Below, in pieces: positions 20,415 through 30,934 of a DNA stretch of 64,000 nt. Position numbers and translations under genes: made by a program. The first letter of the stretch is position 1, and every line of letters starts with the position of its first letter. Location of the stretch: NCBI GenBank assembly GCA_032433765.1, contig JAVIAB010000024.1, forward strand, positions 11,473,821 through 11,537,820, written 5' to 3'. The notes under the pieces are model-generated. The model searched no databases. It was not told the origin of the DNA and saw only the letters and a program-made list of their open reading frames with translations. Source of the stretch: Megaustenia siamemsis. Lineage: Eukaryota > Mollusca > Gastropoda > Stylommatophora > Ariophantidae.

Positions 20415-23065
20415 TTGTACTTCCTTCTCACGTCACCCAACCTATTATTATGGTACTTTCTTCTCACGTCACCCAACCTATGATTATGGTACTTTCTTCT
20501 CACGTGACCCAACCTATTATTATGGTACTTTCTTCTCACGTCACCCCACCTATGATTATTGTACTTTCTTCTCAAGTCACCCAACCTACGATTATTGTAC
20601 TTTCTTCTCACGTGACCCAACCTATGATTATTGTACTTTCTTCTCAAATGACCCAACATATGATTATTGTACTTTATTCTCACGTCACACAACATATGAT
20701 TATTGTACTTTCTTCTCACGTGACCCAACCTAGCATTATTGTACTTTATTCTCATGTCACACAAACTATGATTATTGTACTTTTTTCTCACGTCACCCAA
20801 CATATGATTATTGTACTTTCTTTTCAAATCACCCAACCTACGATTATTGAACTTTTTTCTCACGTGTTCCAACCTATGATTATTGTACTTTCTTCTCACG
20901 TGACCCAACCTATGATTATTGTACTTTCTTCTCACGTGACCCAACCTATGATTATTGTACTTTCTTCTCACATGACCCAACCTATGATTATTGTACTTTC
21001 TTCTCACATGACTCAACCTACGATTATTGTACTTTCTTCTCACATGACTCAACCTACGATTATTGTACTTTCTTCTCATATGACCCAACCTATGATTATT
21101 ATACTTTCTTCTCACATCACCCAACCTATGATTATTATACTTTCTTGTCACATGACCCAACCTACGATTATTGTACTTTCTTCTCGCATGACCCAACCTA
21201 TAATTATTATACTTTCTTGTCACATGATCCAACCTACGATTATTGTACTTTCTTCTCACATGACCCAACCTATGATTATTGTACTTTCTTGTCACACGAC
21301 TCAACCTACGATTATTGTACTTTCTTCTCACATGACCCAACTGACGTTTATTGTACTTTCCTCTCACATGACTCAACCTACGATTATTATACTTTCTTCT
21401 CACATGACCCAACCTATGATTATTGTACTTTCTTCTCACATGACCTAAACTATTATTATTGTACTTTCTTCTCACATGACCCAACTGACGTTTATTGTAC
21501 TTTCTTGTCACACGACTCAACCTACGATTATTGTACTTTCTTCTCACATGACCCAACCTATGATTTTTATACTTTCTTCTCACACGACTCAACCGACGTT
21601 TATTATAATTTTTCTCACATGACCCAACCTATGATTATTATACTTTCCTCTCACACGAACCAACCTATGATTATTGTACTTTCTTCTCACACGACTCAAC
21701 CTATGATTATTGTACTTTCTTCTCACATGACCCAACCTATGATTATTGTACTTTCTTCTCACATGACTCAACCTATGATTATTGTACTTTCTTCTCACAT
21801 GACTCAACCTATGATTATTGTACTTTCTCTTCACATGACTCAACCTATGATTATTGTACTTTCTTCTCACATGACTCAACCTATGATTATTGTACTTTCT
21901 TCTCACATGACTCAACCTATGATTATTGTACTTTCTTCTCACATGACTCAACCTATGATTATTGTACTTTCTTCTCACATGACTCAACCTATGATTATTG
22001 TACTTTCTTCTCACATGACTCAACCTATGATTATTGTACTTTCTTCTCACATGACTCAACCTATGATTATTGTACTTTCTTCTCACATGACTCAACCTAT
22101 GATTATTGTACTTTCTTCTCACATGACTCAACCTATGATTATTGTACTTTCTTCTCACATGACTCAACCTATGATTATTGTACTTTCTTCTCACATGACT
22201 CAACCTATGATTATTGTACTTTCTTCTCACATGACTCAACCTATGATTATTGTACTTTCTTCTCACATGACTCAACCTATGATTTTTGTACTTTCTTCTC
22301 GCATTACTCAACCTATGATTATTGTACTTTCTTCTCACACGACTCAACCTATGATTATTGTACTTTCTTCTCACACGACTCAACCTATGATTATTGTACT
22401 TTCTTCTCACACGACTCAACCTATGATTTTTGTACTTTCTTCTCACATGACTCAACCTATGATTTTTGTACTTTCTTCTCACATGACTCAACCTATGATT
22501 TTTGTACTTTCTTCTCACATGACTCAACCTATGATTATTGTACTTTCTTCTCGCATTACTAAACCTATGATTATTGTACTTTCTTCTCACACGACTCAAC
22601 CTATGATTATTGTACTTTCTTCTCACACGACTCAACCTATGATTATTGTACTTTCTTCTCACACGACTCAACCTATGATTATTGTACTTTCTTCTCACAT
22701 GACTCAACCTATGATTATTGTACTTTCTTCTCACATGACCCAACCTATGATTATTGTACTTTCTTCTCACATGACTCAACCTATGATTTTTGTACTTTCT
22801 TCTCACATGACTCAACCTATGATTTTTGTACTTTCTTCTCACATGACTCAACCTATGATTTTTGTACTTTCTTCTCACATGACTCAACCTATGATTATTG
22901 TACTTTCTTCTCGCATTACTCAACCTATGATTATTGTACTTTCTTCTCACACGACTCAACCTATGATTATTGTACTTTCTTCTCACATGACTCAACCTAT
23001 GATTATTGTACTTTCTTCTCACATGACCCAACCTATGATTATTGTTCTTTCTACTCGCACGAACC
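20415..23065. repeat. 36-bp minisatellite, about 73 units
   Basis: Unit close to TCTCACATGACTCAACCTAT plus GATTATTGTACTTTCT. With 12 codons per unit, both strands are open for hundreds of codons (plus SSHMTQPMIIVL; minus NNHRLSHVRRKY). Units at 20.4-21.6 kb are diverse (CACGTGACCC, CATCACCC), while 21.7-23.0 kb is nearly uniform. A higher-order pattern appears from 22.3 kb. I do not call it a gene: no exon flank, signal peptide or known family. Confidence 0.93.
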
Positions 23066-23404
23066 AACCACCGCAGTGTGCGACTCCTAGATTTTGCCTT
23101 TCCATGAAGGATGATGGCATAGACGTTGAGAAAAGCTTCAAGAAATCTTGTCCTGCCTCTCTTTGACTTCGACTTTAAAAGAAAAAGCACATGATAGCTA
23201 CATATGTATTTATTTGTATACGCTTCTCATTACCTTTGACATAAGTAACAAATTAATGCAACCATCAGAAGTATAGTGGAAGCAAACATTTATTCTCGAT
23301 AAGTGTTATTTATATACAAATTACATATTTAAAACAAGGACTCACTAAAGAACTTACAAACTAGAACCTGTATTCAATCCATCTGAGATTCACAGAAAGA
23401 AAGT
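23066..23404. other. No gene seen
   Basis: Unique flank of the array, AT-rich. The open frame from the array ends at 23166 without recognisable content. Confidence 0.4.
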
Positions 23405-23413
23405 AATATTAAT

Positions 23414-23676
23414 TAAGTAAATAAAGAAGTAAAGAGCCCTGTCAGGTAAAGTGACGTATAGGGATAATGGTGTTAGTGACCATCGTGTTTACAGATCGTC
23501 AACTCATGATTTTTGAAGTAATGTGGTCGGCATTACGCCCGTGCCGCTTTAATTTCCCAGAATAAATCCGGTACCCATTTAAGGCTGGGTGAACCTGGAA
23601 GCAGTGGATCAGGATCGAGCTCGACGTCTGGTCCATAGTAGTCCAGTTCACTAACCACTGAGCTATCGCGGCTCTC
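23414..23676 (-). mobile_element. tRNA-derived SINE (family 1)
   Basis: A reverse-oriented full element: tail at the left, body, then the B-box region (diverged) and A box (complement of TAGCTCAGTGG) at the right. A 9-bp direct repeat AATATTAAT flanks it (23405-23413 and 23677-23685). Several substitutions in the B-box region suggest an old copy. Confidence 0.88.
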
Positions 23677-23811
23677 AATATTAATGAAGCTTAAAAGAAA
23701 CTAAAACTATCTTTGATTTAACATGCAGACAAAATAGAACAATTTCAGCAGATACAATATAAGAGTCGTAATATAAACAATAAAATGTTCTGTCCTGTAT
23801 AAACGTACTTA

Positions 23812-24510
23812 TCATGTGCCATAACGGCTGGCGTAGGCGATCATATCCGCCCACTTTCCTCTGTCCTCACAGCATCCTGTAAGTTCTTGTGTTAACTGCT
23901 TATTTTGCCAGGGCAACAAGATATTTATTATCATCTCTTTGTGTCGTCCGCGATCTCTCTTTCCGTGTGCTTTCCCAGTTGTAACCAAGTATTCAAACTT
24001 TCCTCTTCTCATGATGTGCCCGAAAAATGCCGTTTGTTTGATGTTTTTAGCTTTATTTTTGTATTGGCCTCGTTAGGAATTTTCTCGTTGGCATTTTTTA
24101 GTTGTTCAGGGAACTCTCAAAAATTCTTCTGATAAATCTCATCTTTGTGGTCTCTACCTCACTATTAATAATTTGTTTTTCTACTGTTCATGATTCGCTT
24201 CCATATATCATAAATGCCTCTTTATAACACCGATGAATGCTCTTTTTTACTTCTATTGACATAAACTTGTTGCACAAGTCGCTTTTAATTTTCTTAAATA
24301 CTATTTTGGCCTGAGCTATTCTACTTCTTATTTTTGTGGTTCATCTTCTATCTGATGTTATTATTGTGTCCATGTAATTGCGCGTTGCACTTGTTTCAGA
24401 TTTATCTCAGTTATTTTTATGTTGCATTGTAGTGTGGGCGTTTCTCTCAAAATATAATCATTATTCCAGTTTCCTTACTATTCAGATTGAGACCTCCCGT
24501 GTTATTTTTG
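23812..24510 (-). mobile_element. LINE 3' part, family B
   Basis: Reads from an RT block (LNLNSKETGIMII) near 24500 through a broken RT-distal domain to the tail RRGKFEYLVTTGKAHGKRDR, ending ASRYGT. More diverged than the 19.2 kb copy (KAHGKRDRGRHKEM for KIKGKRDRGRQREK). It lies about 110 bp beyond the donor of the candidate host exon, so it would sit in that gene's first intron. Confidence 0.85.
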
Positions 24511-24622
24511 TTTTACAAATATACCTAAGTTATCGTCAAACTATAAAGTTCTTCCTGATATAAACCCATCGATAACTAATAGAAGAACAAATACTTTCAC
24601 TAGACACAAGGAGCGTACTTAC

Positions 24623-24779
24623 TTTGTAATTCTGAAGTCTGGGTGGTTACTTCAGCGACATCTCTTGTAGCAAAAACGATAGCAGCAGACTCGTGTGAAA
24701 CAGGTGTAGGGTTAGATAACGTCAACGAGAACACGAAGCTAGCAATAACACATGCAGGTATGAGAACCGCTTGTCTCAT
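24623..24779 (-). CDS. Candidate first coding exon of a secreted protein
   Basis: On the minus strand an ATG (24779) in the context CGAAATGA opens 52 codons. They start MRQAVLIPACVIASFVFSLT, a short basic N-terminus plus a hydrophobic stretch: a typical secretory signal peptide, with likely cleavage in the LSNPTPVS region. The frame continues SHESAAIVFATRDVAEV and TTQTSELQ, then meets a near-consensus 5' splice site (AAA|GTAAGT at 24622) in phase 1. The rest of the gene would lie at lower coordinates or outside the window; no second exon was found. The family is unknown. Five 60-bp repeats lie about 40 bp upstream of the ATG. Signal peptide and donor are visible; expression and gene identity are inference. 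Confidence 0.5.
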
Positions 24780-24820
24780 TTCGAATTTCTTGTATGCAGA
24801 CCAGTTTGAGAACCGTTGAG

Positions 24821-25120
24821 GTTAGGTACTGGTCAAAGCTGTCACTGTGTGAACGGGGAACGGTCTGGAACAGAATTATTGTTAGGTACTGGTAAAAGCT
24901 GTCACTGTGTGAACGGGGAACGGTCTGGAACAGAATTATTGTTAGGTACTGGTAAAAGCTGTCACTGTGTGAACGGGGAACGGTCTGGAACAGAATTATT
25001 GTTAGGTACTGGTCAAAGCTGTCACTGTGTGAACGGGGAACGGTCTGGAACAGAATTATTGTTAGGTACTGGTCAAAGCTGTCACTGTGTGAACGGGGAA
25101 CGGTCTGGAACAGAATTATT
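24821..25120. repeat. Five 60-bp tandem repeats
   Basis: Five consecutive 60-bp units beginning GTTAGGTACTGGT, differing essentially at one base (GGTCAAAGC versus GGTAAAAGC). The near identity suggests recent expansion. The array lies immediately upstream of the minus-strand signal-peptide exon, so it would fall in its 5' UTR or promoter. Confidence 0.97.
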
Positions 25121-25242
25121 TAGTACTTCTGAGATCGACACAGAATGTGAACATTCCAGAATTGATACACTGATTGTTTTTTTTTTTTTCAATCCCTTGT
25201 ATTTGGTACATTCGACACATTATTAAAACTGATACACGACAA

Positions 25243-25610
25243 TCATCATCATCATCATCAAGTAGTACCGGGCCTAGTGGCGTAGGTGATCATGTCTCTC
25301 CACAACTTTCAATCTCGGGAGCTATTTATCATTTATGTTGTTGACCTTCTGCCAAGCCATTCTCTTAAGCAGTATGTTATTTTTTCTCTTTGCTTCCCTC
25401 TTTCTCTTCGTCCCTCAATTTTTCCAGTTGTTACAATAGATTCAAGTTGTTCTCTTCTCATTACATGGCCAAAAAATGATGAATCTCTTCCTAACATTGG
25501 AAATTAGCTCTCTTTTTGCTTTGACCTCTCTCATAACCTCTTCACTACTCTTCTTAGCTGCCCATGGTATTCTCAGCATTCTTCTGTAAAACCACATTTC
25601 TACAGACTCC
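25243..25610 (-). mobile_element. LINE 3' end, family C
   Basis: The ATC-repeat terminus is followed by GGCGTAGGTGATCATGTCTC, the RNA-distal tail, then PWAAKKSSEEVMREVKAKRE and VEMWFYRRMLRI. Truncated on the right near the CTCCAGTGTACAC sequence. Confidence 0.85.
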
Positions 25611-25824
25611 AGTGTACACGACAATACAAGAAAATACATATTTGGAATGAGAGAAACATTCATCCATCATCACCACGAAAGCATCTAGTGTATCAATGTC
25701 GTAACCTGGCTTCAATGACAACCTCGTCGAAGTTTTCTCTACCCTAAGCAAAATGCCTGCTTCTGCAGCAGGCAATCCCAACTCCTCGGTCTTGTATCCG
25801 CATTATAGGTCATTCTGTCTCAGA

Positions 25825-26110
25825 TTTTCGTGAATGTATGCCCTCCATAAAGTTCAACGTGAATGTGTGCCATTCATAAAGATTTACGTGAGTGTATGCC
25901 CTCTATAAAGTTTAACGTAAATATATGCCCTCTATAAAGATTTACGTGAATGTAAGTTCTCAATAAAGATTTACGTGAATGTATGCCCTCTATAAATTTA
26001 ACGCAAGTGTATGCCCTCCATAAATATTGACGTGAATGTATGTCCTCTATAATGATATACGTGAACATATGCCCTCTATAAAGATATACGTTAATGCATG
26101 CCCTCCATGA
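25825..26110. repeat. 29-bp minisatellite, about 10 units
   Basis: Unit close to GTGAATGTATGCCCTCTATA plus AAGATTTAC, with GTTTAAC/GATTTAC and CTC/CTC-C variants. Non-coding. Confidence 0.9.
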
Positions 26111-26439
26111 AAAAAAAAAATTCCAACTTACAAATTATGCCGTTTTACATGGCCAATACATATTTTGTTTTTTGCTTGTATGTTAATTATCAAGCAGCTT
26201 TCTGAATTTTAAGTTCCCTCAAGCTATCATGTTTGTACTTTTAACTTTACTTCCCTCAATACATTCCTCTGTAACATTTGATATGTTTTTAACAAACCTG
26301 ACAAAAATCCGCTTTTCACAGCCAAATAAGGAAAATGCAGGCTCTTAAAAAAACTTAGCTTGTGTAGCTATATCGGATCCTTGTCATATGTTGTGTAATT
26401 ATAGTAATTTGTTTACAGACATGTTCAGGCACAACAACA
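26111..26439. other. No gene seen; AT-rich
   Basis: Nothing recognised. Confidence 0.4.
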
Positions 26440-26660
26440 TTCGAGGCAGCGCTGATAACAAAATTCAGATGACAAAGGGTTCAGGAGAAAGAAGACGAGG
26501 CGAGGCACCACGATTACATCTTGTCTGTTCTGCGGATGGATCTGTCTGTCCATTTATTGGCAGATTCATCCACGAGAGTAGCTGTTCAGAAAACAGCATC
26601 CAGGATGCAACACTAATATTTTTCCTTACATCTGACTTATCATGATTGCTTGCTTCCAAC
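26440..26660 (+). mobile_element. Possible LINE C-terminal zinc-finger remnant
   Basis: One frame reads GERRRGEAPRLHLVCS and the adjacent frame CLFCGWICLS. Returning to the first frame gives GRFIHESSCSE. Together they resemble the C-x2-C...H...C terminal motif of LINE RT proteins (compare the 18.4 kb copy) with one or two frameshifts. No other part of the element is seen. Confidence 0.4.
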
Positions 26661-27079
26661 CGTCTGTAAAGACGCCAAAGGTCATATTATGTTCAGGCAA
26701 AGCTAACTATAGAAGTATTCAGTAAATCTATAACTGGCTGTAGTTCAGTACTCTTGTCGTTTAATTCAATCTTTCTGTCTGTTGTTAACAATGAGCCAAC
26801 ATAGTCTTAACTATCTAGTCTCCTAAATTTATATTTATTGCGTGAAATAGTTTTTCTATATCCGTTCTATCTGTTGGAAATGTAGCAGTTTTTGTTGTAA
26901 TGATTTAGATACGATATCTACCACTATTGTACTGAACTAGTTTTCTCAATCTCACCGGGTAGAAATGATGTCTCGTCAACGTATCCTGGAAGTGCCCGAC
27001 CTCCGGGGCTTAAAGGATCAAATTAATGTTATTACTCGTTTCCTTGACACTTCTAATGATATTTTCAGCAGCCATGTTG
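26661..27079. other. No confident gene; possible upstream part of the RNase H element
   Basis: A 45-codon frame at 26967-27102 (starting MSRQRILEVPDLRGLKDQIN) precedes the hAT-like insertion. It may be part of the RNase H retroelement, but I see no diagnostic motif. Confidence 0.3.
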
Positions 27080-27087
27080 ATCTGCAG

Positions 27088-27490
27088 CAGTGGTTCCCAT
27101 AGTATGAGCCGCGGCTATCAGAGGCGCTGTTAAGCTTTAGCAAGAGCGCCACGCAAGGGTTGGTGAGTTATTGAGTTATTTGTGAGTTATCATCACTGCA
27201 TCTGAAGATGGAAGCTTTGTTTGCGTTAGCGCTATGGTGTAAACAATTTTGACTTTGAACATCACGCTGTCTGTTATAATAGCGAGTTGGCGGATTTTTA
27301 GAAATGTAACCACGGTTTTGATAATAAATGTTTGTACACAGTTCGTTAACCACCGCTGTAGATCAAGTCTTTATTCTGCTGGCTTCGTTCGCGCATTGGA
27401 AGTTATTACATCTAACACCCATGAGAGCTCCACCGATATATAATCATCAATGAGAGGGAACCACGGGTGTTACAAGTTTGAGAAGTACTG
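27088..27490. mobile_element. hAT-like non-autonomous DNA transposon (403 bp)
   Basis: The left end is CAGTGGTTCCCATAGTATGA. The right end, read inward, is CAGTACTTCTCAAACTTGTA. Both match the CAGTGGTTCTCAA style of hAT termini, though the two ends are imperfect inverted repeats. A perfect 8-bp direct repeat ATCTGCAG flanks it (27080-27087 and 27491-27498), the duplication length typical of hAT transposases. No transposase frame is present. It interrupts the region leading into the RNase H remnant. Confidence 0.8.
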
Positions 27491-27498
27491 ATCTGCAG

Positions 27499-28790
27499 CG
27501 TTTCCTTCTTGTTTGTTTCGCTTAATGCTGGTGTTGAAGGCAGCCAAAGAGCGGACACATTATCTAGCTAGGCGATCACTGTAGGTGGACAACCAATAGT
27601 AATGGCGGGCACCTCAGGGTCACAGCTAGAATGAAGGGCCTTGGAAGAATGTCATATCTTCAGTGAGTATGGCCTGTCGAGTAAACTAAACCATGAAAGA
27701 ATGTCATATCTTCAGTGAGGATGACCTGTCGAGTAAACTAAACCTTGAAAGAATGTCATATCTTCAGTGAGGATGACCTGTCGAGTAAACTAAACCATGA
27801 AAGAATGTCATATCTTCAGTGAGGATGACCTGTCGAGTAAACTAAACCTTGAAAGAATGTCAGATCTTCAGTGAGGATGACCTGTCGAGTAAACTGAACC
27901 ATGAAAGAATGTCATATCTTCAGTGAGGATGACCTGTCGAGTAAACTAAACCATGAAAGAATGTCAGATCTTCAGTGAGGATGACCTGTCGAGTAAACTA
28001 AACCTTGAAAGAATGTCAGATCTTCAGTGAGGATGGGGTGTCGAGTAAACTAAACCTTGAAAGAATGTCATATCTTCAGTGAGGATGGGGTGTCGAGTAA
28101 ACTAAACCTTGAAAGAATGTCAGATCTTCAGTGAGGATGGGGTGTCGAGTAAACTAAACCTTGAAAGAATGTCATATCTTCAGTGAGGATGACCTGTCGA
28201 GTAAACTAAACCATGAAAGAATGTCAGATCTTCAGTGAGGATGGGGTGTCGAGTAAACTAAACCTTGAAAGAATGTCATATCTTCAGTGATGATGGCCTG
28301 TCGAGTAAACTAAACCTTCAAAGAATGTCATATCTTCAGTGAGGATGACCTGTCGAGTAAACTAAACCTTGAAAGAATGTCATATCTTCAGTGAGGATGA
28401 CCTGTCGAGTAAACTAAACCTTGAAAGAATGTCATATCTTCAGTGAGGATGACCTGTCGAGTAAACTAAACCTTGAAAGAATGTCATATCTTCAGTGAGG
28501 ATGACCTGTCGAGTAAACTAAACCTTGGAAGAATGTCATATCTTCAGTGAGGATGACCTGTCGAGTAAACTAAACCTTGAAAGAAGTGACACTACATCGC
28601 TGTCTAGATTGCGAGAACTGGGTATGAAGATTGGGTTTGCTAGAAAGAAAAACAAAAACAAATGAAAGTAGTTCTCAAACAACACTTAACTGACACAGAT
28701 TGCCGCTACGTGCCGCTTGACATTTTTGGAGAAGATCGGGGCATCTCTGGCTGTGCCTGAAGTGCTAACATAGGATGACATATTGTATTA
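27499..28790 (+). mobile_element. RNase H retroelement remnant, expanded by a minisatellite
   Basis: After the hAT-like element the frame reads SFLFVSLNAGVEGSQRADTL, then a stop and AITVGGQP. This is the last RNase H block (PGHAGVEG-type, with the catalytic Asp in QRAD), parallel to 1272-1370. The reading then enters LEECHIFSEYGLSSKLNHE, which is the first unit of the 52-bp array. After the array it resumes LERSDTTSLSRLRELGMKIG, matching STSLIRLKEMGVKMG at 1.4 kb, and ends with an HLW-C-x2-C-x-H tail after frameshifts. Confidence 0.8.
27639..28577. repeat. 52-bp minisatellite, about 18 units, derived from retroelement coding sequence
   Basis: Unit close to CCTTGAAAGAATGTCATATC plus TTCAGTGAGGATGACCTGTCGAGTAAACTAAA. 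The first unit is in frame with the RNase H remnant. Units vary at CAT/CTT, CATATC/CAGATC and GACCTG/GGGGTG. Because 52 is not a multiple of three, the frame rotates, so the array cannot encode a continuous protein. Confidence 0.95.
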
Positions 28791-28917
28791 TATACGCTCG
28801 AGTTTAGACTTTAGAACAAATTCGCGTGAATACAGGTGGGATATTCCCATATATGATACGCCCCCGTTCTAATAACCAACAATGTATTCATCCTATTTGT
28901 TCACACTATTCTATTGG

Positions 28918-29235
28918 GGGACTGGTTGGTCTCGAGGCAGAAACGCCGGCCTTGAGACAGAGAGGTTGTGGGTTCAAATCCCGGTTAAGATTTTTATTTA
29001 TGATTTCTCTCTGCGGCAACCACCCCTGGTCTCAACAGCGAGGCCCGGCTTGAAACGTCATTTACTCATCGACGGAAAAAAATATGAGTACCTCCGAAGT
29101 CGGAGTTATCTACCTGTGTGGCGAGGGACCCCTGTGCACACGGGTGCCAGGGAAAAATGGATTAACACGCAAAATTCAGTTTCTAGTCTATAGGGACTTC
29201 GTCAGAGGTCAAAGCTGGCGAACGGAAAAAAACAT
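28918..29235 (+). mobile_element. tRNA-derived SINE (family 2), TSD-flanked
   Basis: The head has an A-box-like TTGGTCTCGAGGCAG and a B box GGTTCAAATCCC. The body includes GATTTCTCTCTGCGGCAACC, AACACGCAAAATTCAG and GGTCAAAGCTGGCGAACG. A 13-bp duplication with one mismatch flanks it (ACTATTCTATTGG at 28905, ACTATACTATTGG at 29236). It is a different family from the 4.7 kb SINE. A second copy lies inverted at 31.1-31.5 kb. Confidence 0.9.
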
Positions 29236-29394
29236 ACTATACTATTGGACGTTTTGACAAAATATGCGCACATGTGCAGTAGGTGAGTTGATAACCACAT
29301 AACTATCAATATTCCTAACAGTATCTGATTTTGCATAAGGGAAATGCTTTTGAGAATTTAAAATAGCACGTAAACATAGGTTTTATTTTTAGTT

Positions 29395-30178
29395 TACAAA
29401 CGCCACCATAAATGGAGGAGGAGGTGTGTTCTTGCCGCTGATTAACCAGGGAGAGATCACCAAGTGAATAGCTACTGGGAAATGTTCAAACAACTTTAAA
29501 GCAGAAACTGAAGCCCTCAAAGATGCTGTAAAACTGGATACTCAACACAAAAATAACGTGCACAAGAAAATGGTGATACTGACCGACGCATTGTCAGTCC
29601 TAACAGCTCTGAAAACCCAAAGGAACAGTGAGTTAAATGACTTGAGAACAACCCTAGACTAATTGTGCAATAACCTCCAGAGAGTGGTCATCCAGAGGAT
29701 ACAATCACACTGTAATGTACACGAAAACGATTGCGCAGACAAACTAGCTAACGTGGGAGCGAGATTACCACAAGAGAACCATCTGGTTAGATACGATGAA
29801 GCAAAATCCATCATCAAAGGTCAGTATCATGAAAATAGAATAAAGAACACCAAAAGTATAACGAGAGGGACGGATACCTCCAACTATCAAGGAGGGATCA
29901 AGTCATCATACTTCGCCTACGCACTGGCCACAACAGAATGAGAAACCACATGTTCACCAAACTCAAAATAGGAACTAGCAGCCAATGCCACTTTACCCTG
30001 GATAACATGACAACAAAACATGTTCTACAGGATTGCCCCCCAGTACACACACCTGAGAAGAACAATGTGGTCCACACCCACCTCCCTGGAAGAGAAATTC
30101 TACGGACCAAACGAATCACTGAAACAGACAACTGCCTTCATAAGAGAGCCTGGAATCCTACTCTGGTGCTAGTATGAA
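29395..30178 (+). mobile_element. LINE RNase H domain remnant, second element type
   Basis: The frame reads TNATINGGGGVFLP, then KAETEALKDAVKL (catalytic Glu), VILTDALSVLTALK (catalytic Asp) and NDCADKLA (last Asp). After a frameshift near 29930 it continues RLRTGHNRMRNHMFTKLKIG, a typical post-RNase H tail, and NMTTKHVLQDCPPV. Stops occur at about 29484 and 29660. This is a type I RNase H fold from a LINE, distinct in tail from the 1.3 kb element. Confidence 0.85.
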
Positions 30179-30628
30179 TGAGCCATTATCGCAGAAGAAG
30201 ATTTCTACTTTGCACATTTAAAATTATCTTTCCAACTTTATGTGGTCACTTGTCATCTGACACTGTATAAACCAGCCTGAACTCGTTTGATTTCCTCAAC
30301 CAGGTTTTCTATGGAGTCTTGCCAAGATCATTTTAATTATGACCTTGCTCTCATGGCTGATTGATGCTAATCTTCTGTTTTATTTCCCCCCATCTTTTAG
30401 AATATTTTTTTTCTGGTATTGAAGTAAACATAAATTGGAGCCGTTACTTCCAACGATCCTAACTTCGAATGTTCCAAAGTTCGAGAGCTAAATCCGAGAC
30501 TATAGTGATCCAGAGTGTGAACAAATGTCTCTTTGTTAGATCAGTCTGTGTCCATGCACAGTGGAACATTATCTCCTGTCGATGAATCATGGTGTGCACC
30601 TATGACATCACTTGCGATAAAATCGTGT
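30179..30628. other. No gene seen
   Basis: AT-rich and unassigned. It may include decayed 3' sequence of the RNase H element. Confidence 0.35.
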
Positions 30629-30865
30629 ATGTTCAAAAATGTTTTAACTTTACTTTTCGTGTGTTCAGTTGTATTGTATAAACCCTATCTATCAGCTATA
30701 CCATGCGAGAAGAATGTTGATGTAACAAAGCCTAACATAAAGGTTATCTATCGACGATTAGAGCGAAACATGAACTTATGGATTATAAAAGTGGTACACG
30801 TGTGGCGTATCTTGAAAAGATGGAAAGGGAACCAAAACCCGCAGTCAAGAAGTGCAAAGAATTAG
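30629..30865 (+). CDS. Weak candidate small secreted ORF
   Basis: An internal ATG opens a frame starting MFKNVLTLLFVCSVVLYK: Lys/Asn N-terminus, about 14 hydrophobic residues, then PYLSAIPCEKN, which looks like a cleavage region. The frame is then basic and ends after 79 codons. About 50 codons in, the neighbouring frame becomes more protein-like (KHELMDYKSGTRVAYLEKME), so a frameshift or pseudogene is possible. The longer open frame begins at 30533, but the signal-peptide-like start is at the internal Met. No family is recognised. It could be chance. Confidence 0.22.
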   Translation: MFKNVLTLLFVCSVVLYKPYLSAIPCEKNVDVTKPNIKVIYRRLERNMNLWIIKVVHVWRILKRWKGNQNPQSRSAKN

Positions 30866-30934
30866 AAGGGAGAGACATAGATAGAGAGGGAGAGACTCAT
30901 AAGTACAGGTATTAAATGTTTTTACTAAAAAAAA

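Noticed and set aside
21145..23166. Long open frames (673 and 533 codons on opposite strands) in the 36-bp array
   Set aside because: Both strands open in triplet register because the unit is 36 bp without stops; substitutions show no codon bias visible to the eye.
27639..28577. CRISPR-like array of regularly spaced repeats
   Set aside because: Contiguous 52-bp units without unique spacers, derived from a retroelement frame, in a eukaryotic context.
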